A DNA stretch of 64,000 nucleotides from RGIG6353 sp045660745 (GCA_045660745.1 JAZREJ010000014.1:21585-85584); one strand, 5' to 3'. Counted from the stretch's first letter, positions 1 through 8,960 are shown. Numbers and translations are program-made. Notes: generated from the sequence alone by a model not told the origin.

Positions 1-884
1 ACAGATTTGTCACGCGGGCGACGTTCTTTACGACGGTGCGGCATCTGTGCAAGAACAGATGCACCGAGGATTATTACAATTCCGAGAAATCCCGTCCATG
101 TAAAAGTCTCGCCGAGAAGAGTATATGAAAAAATAAGTGCTCCTGCAGGGTCAATGTAACTGAAAAGAGCTGCATCACTCACTTTGATACTCTTTATAGA
201 AGTGAAATACAAAAGATATGCAACGCCCGTATGCACGATGCCGAGAAGAAGAAGTGTCATAAAATCCTTCGACAGATGATCCTCATAAGCGCTGAGAGGA
301 ACACTGATAAATACATAAAGGAGCATAACGATGCTTGATATACCGAGCTGTATAACAGTGGTCTCTATGCCCGAAATATTCTTAAGCTTCTTGTTAAGAA
401 GCACTATTGCAGCGTAGAGTAATGCGGCACCGAGAGACACGGCAATTCCGTCAAAGCTCACCTTACTGTCGGGACTCAAGATGCCCGAAACAGGTATCAT
501 ACCGAGAAAAGCCGCAAAAGCGCAGAGAACCTTGATGAAGCCCGGCTTTTCCTTCAGTACAAATGGCGAAAGGATTATTACGATGGCGGGAGCAAGGTAG
601 TAACAAAGAGTAGCGGTAGCAACACCCGTCATTTTGTAACCTTCAAAAAGAAGCACCCAGTTGGCACCGAGAAATATTCCCGACGGAATAAGATACTTTG
701 CATTTGATAAAAACACCCTTTTATCAAGCTTCTTACCTGTAAAAAGTATTACAAGTAAAAGTATCACTGTACCGAAAACAGATCTGAAAAGCGCTGTAAC
801 GCTTGACGGAACCGACAAGGCATCAACAAAAACCCCTATTGAGGAAAAGATAAGCATTGACACAACAAACAGAATTCGGCTCAT
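1..884 (-). CDS. EamA/DMT-family transporter, C-terminus cut by the window edge
   Basis: Translating the minus strand from the ATG at 884-882 gives 294 codons with no stop before base 1, so the gene runs off the left edge. The product is very hydrophobic, with about ten predicted membrane segments in two similar halves, the arrangement of the EamA drug/metabolite transporter superfamily. Recognisable stretches are the first helix (MSRILFVVSMLIFSSIGVFV), GANWVLLFEGYKMT near residue 75 and a second-half segment AALFSYIDPAGALIFSYTLL near residue 245, typical of family members. The start overlaps the stop of the upstream methyltransferase-like gene by four bases (ATGA), so the two are probably co-translated. 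The substrate cannot be deduced. A basic tail (RRKERRPRDK) at the visible end suggests that little of the protein is missing. Confidence 0.85.
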   Translation of the reverse strand, partial: MSRILFVVSMLIFSSIGVFVDALSVPSSVTALFRSVFGTVILLLVILFTGKKLDKRVFLSNAKYLIPSGIFLGANWVLLFEGYKMTGVATATLCYYLAPAIVIILSPFVLKEKPGFIKVLCAFAAFLGMIPVSGILSPDSKVSFDGIAVSLGAALLYAAIVLLNKKLKNISGIETTVIQLGISSIVMLLYVFISVPLSAYEDHLSKDFMTLLLLGIVHTGVAYLLYFTSIKSIKVSDAALFSYIDPAGALIFSYTLLGETFTWTGFLGIVIILGASVLAQMPHRRKERRPRDKS

Positions 885-1762
885 ATTTTGTCCTCCATAT
901 AACACTTCATGGTTTTTTCTATCCAATACGTATGCTCGGCATTCGGGGTGCATTTTTCAAGCGCACGAAATCTTTCATACATTTCCACCCCGTCCGACAC
1001 GTCATGCCATGTGTCGGCGTATATATAATCGTAATTTTCGAACGGTGCCGTCTTTTCAGCATATTCAAAGGCATCCGCACAGACAAGTCTCACCTTTTCA
1101 GGGTGCTTAAACTGAGGGAGTATATGCTCGCGAAAAAGCTCGATCACAGTCGAATTTATGTCCACCGCCGTAACCGACTCCACCTCATCCATAAGACTTG
1201 TAAGATACACAAAATAACCGAGCCCGAGTCCGTATGTAAGGACCTTGCCGTGCGCCTTTTTGATGTCATCACGCATTGTGTGCACCTCATTCGGAGTAAC
1301 CAGCATCCATTCCACCCCGTTTTCAAAAATAGCGGGATATCTGAACTCCGTATCAAAAAAGCCAAGCTGAGGGATAACGCGTCCGTCGTCAAGCGCAAGA
1401 GGGTCATCAAGAGGAATAAGCTCATACGGCTTTATAACACAGTTTTTCATTTCCCAATTGCCTTTTTTTACGTCGGGAAGGCGGATGTTTTTATAATAAG
1501 GGTCCTCTTTATACACCGACTCGTCAAGGTAGTGAGTCATGTGAGGAAAATAAAGGCTATATATTTCACGGTCGGTCTCATCCGTATCAGGTTGAAAATA
1601 AAGTGCTCCCGCAAGAAGCAGATCATACGCCTCTTTCGTTTCAAGACCGCACTCTCTCACAAGCTCATCAACTATTTCCGGGGTGATAAAATCGGATTGA
1701 AGATTCATATATACCGAAAGGCGTGAAAAAAGCTCGCGGTTATACTTTTTCATCTTATTCAT
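881..1762 (-). CDS. Class I SAM-dependent methyltransferase-like protein (spermidine-synthase-like fold), substrate unknown
   Basis: A protein of about 293 residues. The C-terminal half carries a Rossmann-type methyltransferase core: a glycine-rich motif I (KVLTYGLGLGYFVYL), the acidic end of beta-2 (VTAVDINSTVIELF) and a later DYIYADTWHDV motif, like spermidine synthases and small-molecule methyltransferases. The N-terminal half (about 140 residues) is not recognised. An in-frame TTG at 1774 is possible, but the ATG at 1762 is preferred; it sits 13 bases after a strong hairpin (1776-1800) with only a weak GAGA upstream. It overlaps the following transporter gene by four bases. The call as a methyltransferase is by motif only; the substrate is not known. 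Confidence 0.7.
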   Translation of the reverse strand: MNKMKKYNRELFSRLSVYMNLQSDFITPEIVDELVRECGLETKEAYDLLLAGALYFQPDTDETDREIYSLYFPHMTHYLDESVYKEDPYYKNIRLPDVKKGNWEMKNCVIKPYELIPLDDPLALDDGRVIPQLGFFDTEFRYPAIFENGVEWMLVTPNEVHTMRDDIKKAHGKVLTYGLGLGYFVYLTSLMDEVESVTAVDINSTVIELFREHILPQFKHPEKVRLVCADAFEYAEKTAPFENYDYIYADTWHDVSDGVEMYERFRALEKCTPNAEHTYWIEKTMKCYMEDKI

Positions 1763-1775
1763 AGCGATTCTCAAA

Positions 1776-1800
1776 GCACCACACGAAATCCGTGTGGTGC
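1776..1800 (-). terminator. Perfect 10-bp hairpin between the acyl ligase and methyltransferase genes
   Basis: GCACCACACG and CGTGTGGTGC form a perfect 10-bp stem with a 5-base loop. On the minus strand it follows the ligase stop by about ten bases and is followed only by TTTGAG, so it is a weak or partial terminator, or an RNA processing/attenuation hairpin just before the next start. Confidence 0.5.
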
Positions 1801-1810
1801 GTTCAGTGGT

Positions 1811-3529
1811 TTATTTTTTTAGTTTTGCAAGTTCCTCTTCTTCAAGAACTCTGTAAGCAACCTTTCCCACAAGTGTCTTTGGTAAAGACTCGCGAAATTC
1901 GATATCGTAAGGCATTGCGTACTTTGCGATATTCTTTCTGCAATGAGCAAGTATTGCCTCCTTCTTATCCTCACTCGGTGCGATTCCGGGTCTTAGCATT
2001 ACAAACGCCTTGACCTTCTGCATCTTGTACGGATCGGGAAGACCTATAACACAGCTCATCTGCACAAACTCATGAGCATCTATGATATTCTCAAGCTGAG
2101 ACGGATAAACGTTGTATCCGCTTGTGATTATCATTCTCTTCATTCTCTGCTTAAAGTAAATAAATCCTTCGGCATCCATAACGCCAAGGTCGCCCGAGTG
2201 TACCCAAGTCATTCCGTCGGCATGAGTGCGAAGAGTATTTGCAGTCTCTTCGGGGTGATCAAGGTATTCTCTCATGACGGTGGGACCTGCAATACATATC
2301 TCACCTTCAACTCCGTACTCTACCTCTTTATCGGTTCCCGGTTCAACAATCTTGAAATACATATCAGGGAATGGCTGTCCGATACTGCCCTCCTTATACA
2401 TATGAGTAGGCGTAAGACAGGAGGCTGTAACGCACTCGGTCATACCGTAGCCCTCACGGATCTGTATCGTTGCCTTGTGGTCATAAAGGAAAGAATCAAA
2501 CTTCTTTTTAAGCTCTACCGACAGCGAATCTCCTCCGCTGAATACACCCTTGAGATAGGAGAGATTTTCCCCTTCAAGGCAGGACTGGCGGAGTATCGCC
2601 TCATAAAGAGTGGGAACTCCCGCAACAAAATTACACTGATATTTTTTAATAAGCTTTGCATAGCTTTGAGGAGTAAATCTCGGAACGAGAATACATCTGC
2701 CTCCGTTTGCAAGCATTGAATGTATGCTTACACCAAGTCCGAAGCCATGGAAAATAGGCATTGCCGCAAGCATCTTGTCACCGGGTCGGAACATGGGATT
2801 GGTAGCTACTATCTGCTTTGAAAGTGCATTGAAATTAAGATTTGTAAGCACAATTCCTTTAGTTGTGCCCGTAGTACCGCCACTGTAAAGGATTACGGCA
2901 GGGTCATCGGCTTTCTTGTTTGCTCTGTACTTCCAGTGATACTTTTTGCCCGAATTCATAAAATCCTTCCAACGGATTATGGGGGCATCCTTTGGTATCT
3001 TTGCAATCTTTCTGCCCTCTGTGAGCATATATCCCGCTCTGAGAGTGGGAGACAGCGCATCCTTGATGGAAGCGATAATGATATTGGCAATATTAACGTT
3101 CGGGCGTATTGCTTCAAACTTATTATAGAACTGATCAAGAGTAATAGCGTAAAGGCTACCCGACTCCTTGAGATAAAACTCTATCTCATTCTGGCTTGAG
3201 AGCGGATGTATCATATTTGCAATAGCGCCGACAAGGTTTGTGGCATAAAACATTATGATGCCCTGAGGACAGTTGGGCATACATATCGTGATGCGGTCGC
3301 CTTCTCTCACACCTATTGATTTAAGTGAGCGTGCACAAAGCTCTACTGCCTTTACAAAATCCTGGTATGTAGTCTTCGAACCCATAAAATCGTAAGCTAT
3401 ATATTTCGGGTACTTTTTAGCAACAGTCTCTATAAGCTCCCACATTGAGCCCTTGAAATAGTCAAGTGATTTGGGAATATCCCCGTAATGCTTGAGCCAA
3501 GGAGCTCGCACTTTTGTAACGGTTTCCAT
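1811..3529 (-). CDS. Acyl-CoA synthetase (AMP-dependent synthetase/ligase, ANL superfamily)
   Basis: A 572-residue adenylate-forming enzyme that would activate a carboxylic acid with ATP and pass it to CoA. The AMP-binding P-loop YSGGTTGTTKG lies at residues 215-225, the GYGMTE adenine motif at 360-365, the HSGDLG aspartate motif at 444-449, the hinge region KRMIITSGYNVYP at 464-476 and the C-terminal catalytic lysine in KTLVGKVAYR about 17 residues from the end. Length matches long- or medium-chain fatty acyl-CoA ligases. The ATG shares one base with the stop of the upstream E2-like gene (TAATG), so the two proteins are translationally coupled and probably act on the same acyl substrate. Chain length specificity cannot be read from the sequence. 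Confidence 0.9.
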   Translation of the reverse strand: METVTKVRAPWLKHYGDIPKSLDYFKGSMWELIETVAKKYPKYIAYDFMGSKTTYQDFVKAVELCARSLKSIGVREGDRITICMPNCPQGIIMFYATNLVGAIANMIHPLSSQNEIEFYLKESGSLYAITLDQFYNKFEAIRPNVNIANIIIASIKDALSPTLRAGYMLTEGRKIAKIPKDAPIIRWKDFMNSGKKYHWKYRANKKADDPAVILYSGGTTGTTKGIVLTNLNFNALSKQIVATNPMFRPGDKMLAAMPIFHGFGLGVSIHSMLANGGRCILVPRFTPQSYAKLIKKYQCNFVAGVPTLYEAILRQSCLEGENLSYLKGVFSGGDSLSVELKKKFDSFLYDHKATIQIREGYGMTECVTASCLTPTHMYKEGSIGQPFPDMYFKIVEPGTDKEVEYGVEGEICIAGPTVMREYLDHPEETANTLRTHADGMTWVHSGDLGVMDAEGFIYFKQRMKRMIITSGYNVYPSQLENIIDAHEFVQMSCVIGLPDPYKMQKVKAFVMLRPGIAPSEDKKEAILAHCRKNIAKYAMPYDIEFRESLPKTLVGKVAYRVLEEEELAKLKK

Positions 3530-4416
3530 TATAATTCAACCTCCGTCATAATAGGGAGTTCAAGCAACTCCGGATTCAAAAGGAGCTTTCTCAATATTTT
3601 TATACTATTGGCAAAATAAACGCCGTCCGCGATTCGCTCGTCAATAGTGATGCCAAGCTTGATAGCATCACACACGTAGGGCTTTCCTTCGCTGTCAAAG
3701 AGCATCTTCTTCTCCTTTTCATCAATTATCACGAACAGAGAATTCGTTCCCCAATCGGTCAAATGATGATAGCTTGCATGCATCTTTATACTGCCGAGAT
3801 TAGACACGTAAACGCTGGAAAAATACGGATCGTCCTTCATCATGGATTTCGGATACCATCCGTGGTAATCCATCCAACGAAGAACCCTTACAATAAGCTT
3901 TACAATAGGTCTCGGGAACTTCAAAACAGTAGCCATGATATCAGTAGCTCCGTCGGTCTTACCTTCCTTACGCACACTGTAAACAAAGTTCTTTATCTTA
4001 TTATGTATCTGCTCAACGGGGGATTCATCAGTATCTCTGTCAACCTTGATTATCGCAAGAGCCTCGTCGCTGTTATCAACAAGGCGCCTCTTGGCGGTAA
4101 ACGAGATGCTTATATCTTTTCTCTCGTAAAAGCGCTGTCCGGCGTAAAATCTGTTCATTCTGGGACGAAGGGCTATAGTCTTTGCTATCGCCGCGCAGAT
4201 AACGTGGAAAAACGTATATTTAAATTCGGGAGAATCCGCATTCTTCTTTTCAATATATGCCATTACCGCCGTCAGGTCTATAACTTCAGTCATAGATGCT
4301 TCGTTTGCAACTCTGTTGGGAAGCAGATACGGAAAAAATTTATGCATTGTATCCGCATCTTTTATATAATATCCGTCAGAACGGTCAAGCCTGTGCTTTT
4401 TTTTCTCTTTAGCCAT
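3529..4416 (-). CDS. Acyltransferase of the 2-oxoacid dehydrogenase E2 / chloramphenicol acetyltransferase fold, no lipoyl domain
   Basis: A 295-residue protein matching the catalytic domain of dihydrolipoamide acyltransferases (E2): a middle segment SSVYVSNLGSIKMHASYHHL resembles the E2 motif around ISNLG, and the C-terminus has the DHRxxDG-type motif as DERIADG (residues 259-265). There is no lipoyl or subunit-binding domain at the N-terminus, so it is not a normal dehydrogenase-complex subunit. The catalytic histidine of E2 and CAT is replaced by glutamate. A GGAGGG site precedes the ATG and a good promoter lies at 4477-4505. It heads a two-gene unit with the acyl-CoA ligase. Family membership is reasonably sure; whether it transfers acyl groups is open. 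Confidence 0.75.
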   Translation of the reverse strand: MAKEKKKHRLDRSDGYYIKDADTMHKFFPYLLPNRVANEASMTEVIDLTAVMAYIEKKNADSPEFKYTFFHVICAAIAKTIALRPRMNRFYAGQRFYERKDISISFTAKRRLVDNSDEALAIIKVDRDTDESPVEQIHNKIKNFVYSVRKEGKTDGATDIMATVLKFPRPIVKLIVRVLRWMDYHGWYPKSMMKDDPYFSSVYVSNLGSIKMHASYHHLTDWGTNSLFVIIDEKEKKMLFDSEGKPYVCDAIKLGITIDERIADGVYFANSIKILRKLLLNPELLELPIMTEVEL

Positions 4417-4476
4417 AATACCCTCCGGTAATTTTTATATCTTTACGGTATAACGGGTTTCGACAACATTCAATAT

Positions 4477-4505
4477 ATTATACATCAAAATCTTCTAAAA
4501 GTCAA
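4477..4505 (-). promoter_or_regulatory. Sigma-A type promoter for the E2-like/acyl ligase unit
   Basis: On the minus strand, TTGACT and TATAAT are separated by exactly 17 bases, about 60 bases upstream of the E2-like gene's start. Confidence 0.7.
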
Positions 4506-4518
4506 CCTTAATAATTTT

Positions 4519-4556
4519 AAAAAAGATTCGGAAGAAGCGTTTGCTTCTTCCGAATC
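4519..4556 (-). terminator. Rho-independent terminator of the alpha/beta hydrolase gene
   Basis: GATTCGGAAGAAGC and GCTTCTTCCGAATC form a perfect 14-bp stem with a GTTT loop. On the minus strand it is followed by six T and lies just after the hydrolase stop codon. Confidence 0.9.
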
Positions 4557-4568
4557 TGTCTTTCAGCA

Positions 4569-5603
4569 TTATTTTCTTACGATGGAATTGAATACAGGGT
4601 AGGAAGCATCAGCGTAAAATCTGTGTCCGCCGTCTCCTATAACGTGTGCGAGATTTTCCTCACATCCTGCCGCTTTATAAGCCACTTTTGCAAGCTCAAC
4701 GCTGCGTTTTGCTCCATCTATCGGGAAAATCACGTCGTCCTTGCCCGAAACAATTACCATTGCTCTGGGAGCAACAAGTCCCGCAAGATCTCCCATGTCA
4801 AAATACTTTGAAACAGACGGGATGTAATTGCATGCACAGTGCATCATTGCAACGATTGAATCAAGGTATGTACAAACAGCACAACACGGAATAGCGCCCT
4901 TGATTCTTTCCTCGATACAAGCCGCATAGAAGGTAGCTGTACCGCCGCCCGAATTACCCATACAGTAAATATTGTCGGTGTCAAGCTCGGGAAATTCTTT
5001 TTCAAGCACGTCAATAAGTCTTGATATATCCCAAACTCTCTCACCTATTGCCGTTCTTCCGGTCATAAGAGTTGGCATTACCGAAAGAGCACCGGGTCTT
5101 GTGGCGGAAGGATGGCATCCGGGGCCGTTTTCGTCACCGCCGCATTCACCCATGTATCTCTGTTCAAGCACAACGGGGGCATAGCCGTTTTTCAAAGCGT
5201 GCACCGCAAAGTCGCGATCTCCGCCCTTTATAGTCTCCTCATCACCGGGATATTTCGGCTGACCGAGCGAAATATGCATTCCCTTGGAATGTCCCTGAAG
5301 ACAAATCATGGGAGCAATTTTTCCCTCAAGATTCCTCGGAAGACGAATAACCGCGGGAGCGTAATACCCATCCTCACTCTGGAATGAGAAGCGTATTTCG
5401 TAATACTCCTCAGTCTCGGTTTTTGATTCAATAAGAAAATCAGGGTCGCAGGGGGATATCATGTCAAGTCCGAGAAGTTCCCACAGCTTTGCACGTGCTC
5501 TCTTCTGCCACTCGGAAAAATCTTCCTTTCCGTCATATCTCATCTCGGGAACTCTCTTTTCAATGAAGTTCCAGTATATATTCTTAGGATTCTGATTTCT
5601 CAT
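4569..5603 (-). CDS. Alpha/beta hydrolase (acetyl-xylan-esterase / dienelactone-hydrolase-like)
   Basis: About 344 residues with an alpha/beta-hydrolase fold. The nucleophile elbow is GNSGGG (serine near residue 218), a likely acid is in SGKDDVIFP and the histidine in GDGGHRF near the C-terminus. An N-terminal region of about 80 residues precedes the core, as in large-esterase relatives of acetyl-xylan esterases. No signal peptide is present, so it acts in the cytoplasm. An upstream in-frame ATG at 5615 lies one base after GGAGG, too close for initiation; the ATG at 5603 is 13 bases away and is preferred, although that spacing is long. It is monocistronic, with its own terminator. Substrate unknown; esterase or deacetylase is the best guess. 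Confidence 0.75.
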   Translation of the reverse strand: MRNQNPKNIYWNFIEKRVPEMRYDGKEDFSEWQKRARAKLWELLGLDMISPCDPDFLIESKTETEEYYEIRFSFQSEDGYYAPAVIRLPRNLEGKIAPMICLQGHSKGMHISLGQPKYPGDEETIKGGDRDFAVHALKNGYAPVVLEQRYMGECGGDENGPGCHPSATRPGALSVMPTLMTGRTAIGERVWDISRLIDVLEKEFPELDTDNIYCMGNSGGGTATFYAACIEERIKGAIPCCAVCTYLDSIVAMMHCACNYIPSVSKYFDMGDLAGLVAPRAMVIVSGKDDVIFPIDGAKRSVELAKVAYKAAGCEENLAHVIGDGGHRFYADASYPVFNSIVRK

Positions 5604-5705
5604 ATGTATATACATACCTCCGTTTTATACAATATATTTCAGGTTTTCAAAAACGTATCCGCTGCAAATGGTTTGAAGCGAGGGATAAGATAAAACCTTT
5701 TTATA

Positions 5706-5734
5706 ATTTTATCACCAATCACCGCTCTTGTCTA
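5706..5734 (-). promoter_or_regulatory. Candidate promoter for the alpha/beta hydrolase gene
   Basis: On the minus strand TAGACA and TAAAAT are separated by 17 bases, about 100 bases before the start. A nearer TTGAAA/TATAAA pair has only 15 bases of spacing. Confidence 0.4.
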
Positions 5735-5784
5735 TAGTAAAATTGCTGAAATATAGTTAAAATACAACAAATATAGTAAATATA

Positions 5785-5813
5785 TTGATTTATTCGCAAT
5801 TTTTTTGTATAAT
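5785..5813 (+). promoter_or_regulatory. Sigma-A type promoter for the SPFH cassette
   Basis: TTGATT, 17 bases, TATAAT, about 43 bases upstream of the preferred SPFH start. The core elements look like the housekeeping sigma factor rather than an extracytoplasmic one. Confidence 0.6.
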
Positions 5814-5855
5814 ATGTATGCAAAAGTATTTTCACCTTTGAAAGGAGATATAAAT

Positions 5856-7154
5856 ATGGGACTTATTAAGGCAGCATTCGGAGCAATCGGCGGAACACTT
5901 GCCGACCAGTGGAAGGAATTCTTTTACTGTGAATCACTTGATAATGACGTTTTGATGGTAAAAGGACAGAAAAAGATAGGTAACCGTTCATCAAACACAA
6001 AAGGAAGCGACAACGTAATATCCAACGGTTCAGGCATCGCAGTGGCAGACGGCCAAGCAATGATGATCGTTGAGCAAGGCAAGATAGTTGAATTCTGCGC
6101 TGAACCCGGTGAATATACATATGACAAATCCACCGAACCCAGCATCTTTACAGGAAGCCTCGGAACAGGCATAAAGGACACCTTCAAGACCCTTTGGAAG
6201 CGTTTCACCTACGGCGGTGACACAGGCAAGGATCAAAGAGTTTACTATTTCAACACCAAAGAAATAATGGGAAACAAGTATGGCACAGCCACTCCCATTC
6301 CCTTCCGTGTAGTTGTAAACGAACAGATGGGCTTAAAACTTTCGGTAGACATCAGATGTAACGGTGAATACACCTACAAGATGACTAACCCACTTCTTTT
6401 CTACACCAATATTGCAGGAAATGTTTCCGATGAATACACAAAGGATAACTGGGAGGACATTCTTCGTTCAGAACTTCTCTCGGCACTTCAGCCCGCTCTT
6501 GCTAAGGTGTCGGCAGAACAGATAGAATACTATGAGCTCCCCGCTCACACAACCGAAATAAGAAACGCTCTTATCGAGGTCCTCCGTCCCGATTGGACCG
6601 AGACCCGCGGCATCGAGCTATTTAAGCTCACCATCAACTCTCTCTCCATCCCCGATGATCAAAGAAAGAAGATAACCGAATGGGAAGAGACTGCTATGAC
6701 CACAAATGCGGCCGTTGCAGGCGCAAGAGTCGTAGGGGCACAGACGGACGCCATGAGGACCGCAGCAGGCAATCAGAACGGTGCGATGACAGGCTTTATG
6801 GGCATGGGCATGGCAATGAATGCAGGTAGCAACGCACAAAATCTCTTTGCTATGGGTCAGCAGACACCTGCACAAGCCCCCGCTTCTCCTAGCGCTTGGA
6901 CCTGTTCCTGTGGCAAAGTAAATGAGGGTAAATTCTGTGAGGAATGCGGTGCAAAGAAGCCCGAAGCCTCCGCAAAGGACTCATGGAAGTGTACTTGCGG
7001 CAACGTTAACTCAGGACGTTTCTGCTCCGAGTGCGGTGCAAAGAAGCTCGCTTACAAATGTGACAAGTGCGGATGGAAGCCAGAAGACCCGAATAATCCC
7101 CCAAAGTTCTGCCCTGAGTGCGGAGACCGTTTCAATGAAGGAGATGTTGAATAA
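5856..7154 (+). CDS. SPFH/Band-7-domain protein with C-terminal zinc ribbons (YdjI-like)
   Basis: A 432-residue protein. The start at 5856 follows AAAGGAGATATAAAT; a longer in-frame reading from 5805 overlaps the promoter and lacks a ribosome site. The N-terminal 300 residues resemble the virion-core/YdjI branch of SPFH proteins: a GLIKAAFGAIGGTLADQWKE opening, a KIVEFCAEPGEYTYD segment, and an alpha-helical end with IPDDQRKKITEWEE. An alanine/methionine/glycine-rich linker leads to three zinc-ribbon modules: CSCGK...CEECG, CTCGN...CSECG and CDKCG...CPECG. SPFH proteins form membrane-associated scaffolds. The next gene starts three bases after the stop and also has zinc ribbons, so the two proteins likely act as partners at the membrane. 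Confidence 0.85.
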   Translation: MGLIKAAFGAIGGTLADQWKEFFYCESLDNDVLMVKGQKKIGNRSSNTKGSDNVISNGSGIAVADGQAMMIVEQGKIVEFCAEPGEYTYDKSTEPSIFTGSLGTGIKDTFKTLWKRFTYGGDTGKDQRVYYFNTKEIMGNKYGTATPIPFRVVVNEQMGLKLSVDIRCNGEYTYKMTNPLLFYTNIAGNVSDEYTKDNWEDILRSELLSALQPALAKVSAEQIEYYELPAHTTEIRNALIEVLRPDWTETRGIELFKLTINSLSIPDDQRKKITEWEETAMTTNAAVAGARVVGAQTDAMRTAAGNQNGAMTGFMGMGMAMNAGSNAQNLFAMGQQTPAQAPASPSAWTCSCGKVNEGKFCEECGAKKPEASAKDSWKCTCGNVNSGRFCSECGAKKLAYKCDKCGWKPEDPNNPPKFCPECGDRFNEGDVE

Positions 7155-7156
7155 AA

Positions 7157-8227
7157 ATGGCGCTCTTACAGGATTACAAGTGTCCTAACTGCGATGGTGC
7201 GGTGGAATTTGACGCTGCCGAGCAGGTTATAAAATGTCCGTGGTGCGGAACCGAATTTGACGTTGCGGTATTCGCAGCCGACCCCGAATGCGAGGCTCCG
7301 GACAGCATGGAGTGGGAATCAGCCTCTGACGGAGAATGGAAGGACGAGGACGGTGCTTACCGATTCGTATGTAACTCCTGCGGAGGTGAAATAATCACCG
7401 ATGAAACCACAGCCTCCACTCGCTGTCCCTGGTGCGACAACCCCGTAGTTATGGCAGGACGCGTTTCGGGAGAACTTAAACCCGATTTTGTAATCCCCTT
7501 CAAGCTTGATAAAAATGCGGCAAAGGAAGCACTGAGGAAACACGTTTCCTCAAAAAAGCTCGTTCCCAAGGTATTCAAGGATGAGAACAAGATAGAAGAG
7601 ATACGTGGCATCTACGTTCCGTTCTGGATATATGATACGGACGCCAAGGCAAACATCCGCTATAAGGCAACACGTGTCAGAATGTGGAGCGACTCCCGCT
7701 ACAACTACACAGAGACCTCATACTACTCTGTAATCAGAGGGGGCACTCTCGGCTTTAACAAAATACCGATCGATGCCTCATCAAAGCTTGCAAACGACAT
7801 CTCAGAATCCATTGAGCCGTTTGATTTTTCGGATGCGGTGGATTTTGAGTCGGCATATCTTGCAGGATATCTTGCCGACAAATACGACGTGCCGTCCATC
7901 GAATGCGAGCCGCGTATAAACGACAGAGTAAAGAGAAGTGTTGAGGACGCCTTCCGTTCAACAGCTGTCGGTTACTCCACACTCACCACCGAAGCATCCA
8001 GCGTACAGCTTCACGACCCGAAGGTAAAATATGCACTGTATCCCGTTTGGATTCTCAACACAAAATGGGAAGGCAACACCTACACGTTTGCCATGAACGG
8101 TCAGACTGGTAAATTTGTCGGAGACCTTCCTCTTGACAAAGGTGCTTGGTGGCGCTGGTTCCTCGGTGTGTCGGGAATAGCATCGGCTGTAGCTGTTGCA
8201 ATTTCCGCTCTGACCTTCTTTATTTGA
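7157..8227 (+). CDS. Zinc-ribbon membrane protein (YdjG-like)
   Basis: A 356-residue protein starting with two CxxC zinc-ribbon pairs: CPNC...CPWC near residues 8-27 and CNSC...CPWC around residues 74-94. A long soluble middle region has PFWIYDTDAKANIRY and YALYPVWILNTKW segments, typical of TFIIB-ribbon membrane proteins of the B. subtilis YdjG type. It ends with one hydrophobic segment (FLGVSGIASAVAVAISALTF) that should anchor the C-terminus in the membrane. It lies between the SPFH gene and a TPM-domain gene, the same three protein types encoded by ydjG-ydjH-ydjI in Bacillus. In that species the cassette is known to belong to the envelope-stress PspA locus; no PspA-like gene is in this window. 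Confidence 0.8.
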   Translation: MALLQDYKCPNCDGAVEFDAAEQVIKCPWCGTEFDVAVFAADPECEAPDSMEWESASDGEWKDEDGAYRFVCNSCGGEIITDETTASTRCPWCDNPVVMAGRVSGELKPDFVIPFKLDKNAAKEALRKHVSSKKLVPKVFKDENKIEEIRGIYVPFWIYDTDAKANIRYKATRVRMWSDSRYNYTETSYYSVIRGGTLGFNKIPIDASSKLANDISESIEPFDFSDAVDFESAYLAGYLADKYDVPSIECEPRINDRVKRSVEDAFRSTAVGYSTLTTEASSVQLHDPKVKYALYPVWILNTKWEGNTYTFAMNGQTGKFVGDLPLDKGAWWRWFLGVSGIASAVAVAISALTFFI

Positions 8228-8237
8228 GGTGAGGGAT

Positions 8238-8909
8238 ATGAAAAAGATAATAATATTTTTCATTGTTATTCTTGCTCTGTCTGTCACGGCAAGTGCTGAA
8301 TATCTGTATGACAACGAAGGACTGCTCACACAAAGCGAAGCCGAAGAGATAGAAACGCTTCTTGAAAAAGCAGTCGAAAAGGCTGATATGCCAATCATCA
8401 TAGTAACGTCGGACAGCTACGGTTACGATATCAAAAGCTTCGCCGAAGAATGTGTGCGTAAATACAATGATGCCGCTCTTCTTGTCGCAAGCGATGCAAA
8501 TGATGAATGGTACCTGCATACAGTGGGACGTGCCGATGACATTTACGATATTGATGCTCTTCTTGAACAAATACTCCCATACCGTCAAAGCGGCGATTAC
8601 TACACAGCATTCAAAACTTTTGCAAAAGAATGCCATGAAGGAGCAAAGCTCCCTCTCATGAGAATACTAATCCCTATCATATTAGGCCTCGTTATAGGTC
8701 TTATCACGGTTAGTATCATGAAGAGCTCTCTTAAAACAGTCCGATACAAGAGCGGTGCTGAGGATTATGTAAAGAGCGGAAGCCTCAATATCACGGCAAG
8801 CCACGACAGATTTTTATGGAAAAACATAACTCGTGTACGCCGTCAGAACAACAATTCTTCAGGTGGTCGAAGCGGAAGTCCATCGCGTGGCTCGGGCAGA
8901 AAATTCTGA
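8238..8909 (+). CDS. TPM-domain membrane protein (YdjH-like)
   Basis: A 223-residue protein with a signal peptide (MKKIIIFFIVILALSVTASA), then a TPM domain opening with YLYDNEGLLTQSEAEEIETL and containing the DMPIIIVTSDSYGYD strand. A membrane helix (LIPIILGLVIGLITVSIM) lies near residue 145 and the tail is rich in serine, glycine and arginine. The ATG at 8238 follows GAGGTGAGGG; a GTG nine bases earlier lies inside that ribosome site and is not used. TPM domains are predicted extracytoplasmic modules, some linked to photosystem repair or phosphatase activity, but the role here is unknown. It closes the SPFH/zinc-ribbon/TPM operon and is followed by a terminator. Confidence 0.8.
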   Translation: MKKIIIFFIVILALSVTASAEYLYDNEGLLTQSEAEEIETLLEKAVEKADMPIIIVTSDSYGYDIKSFAEECVRKYNDAALLVASDANDEWYLHTVGRADDIYDIDALLEQILPYRQSGDYYTAFKTFAKECHEGAKLPLMRILIPIILGLVIGLITVSIMKSSLKTVRYKSGAEDYVKSGSLNITASHDRFLWKNITRVRRQNNNSSGGRSGSPSRGSGRKF

Positions 8910-8960
8910 TAAATCCGAATGCCGTACATAACGCTTATCAATAAAGTTTGCAGATAAATT

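Noticed and set aside
857..1726. Long plus-strand open frame of 289 residues
   Set aside because: Antisense to the methyltransferase-like gene, no ribosome site, and a sequence rich in basic residues without domain motifs.
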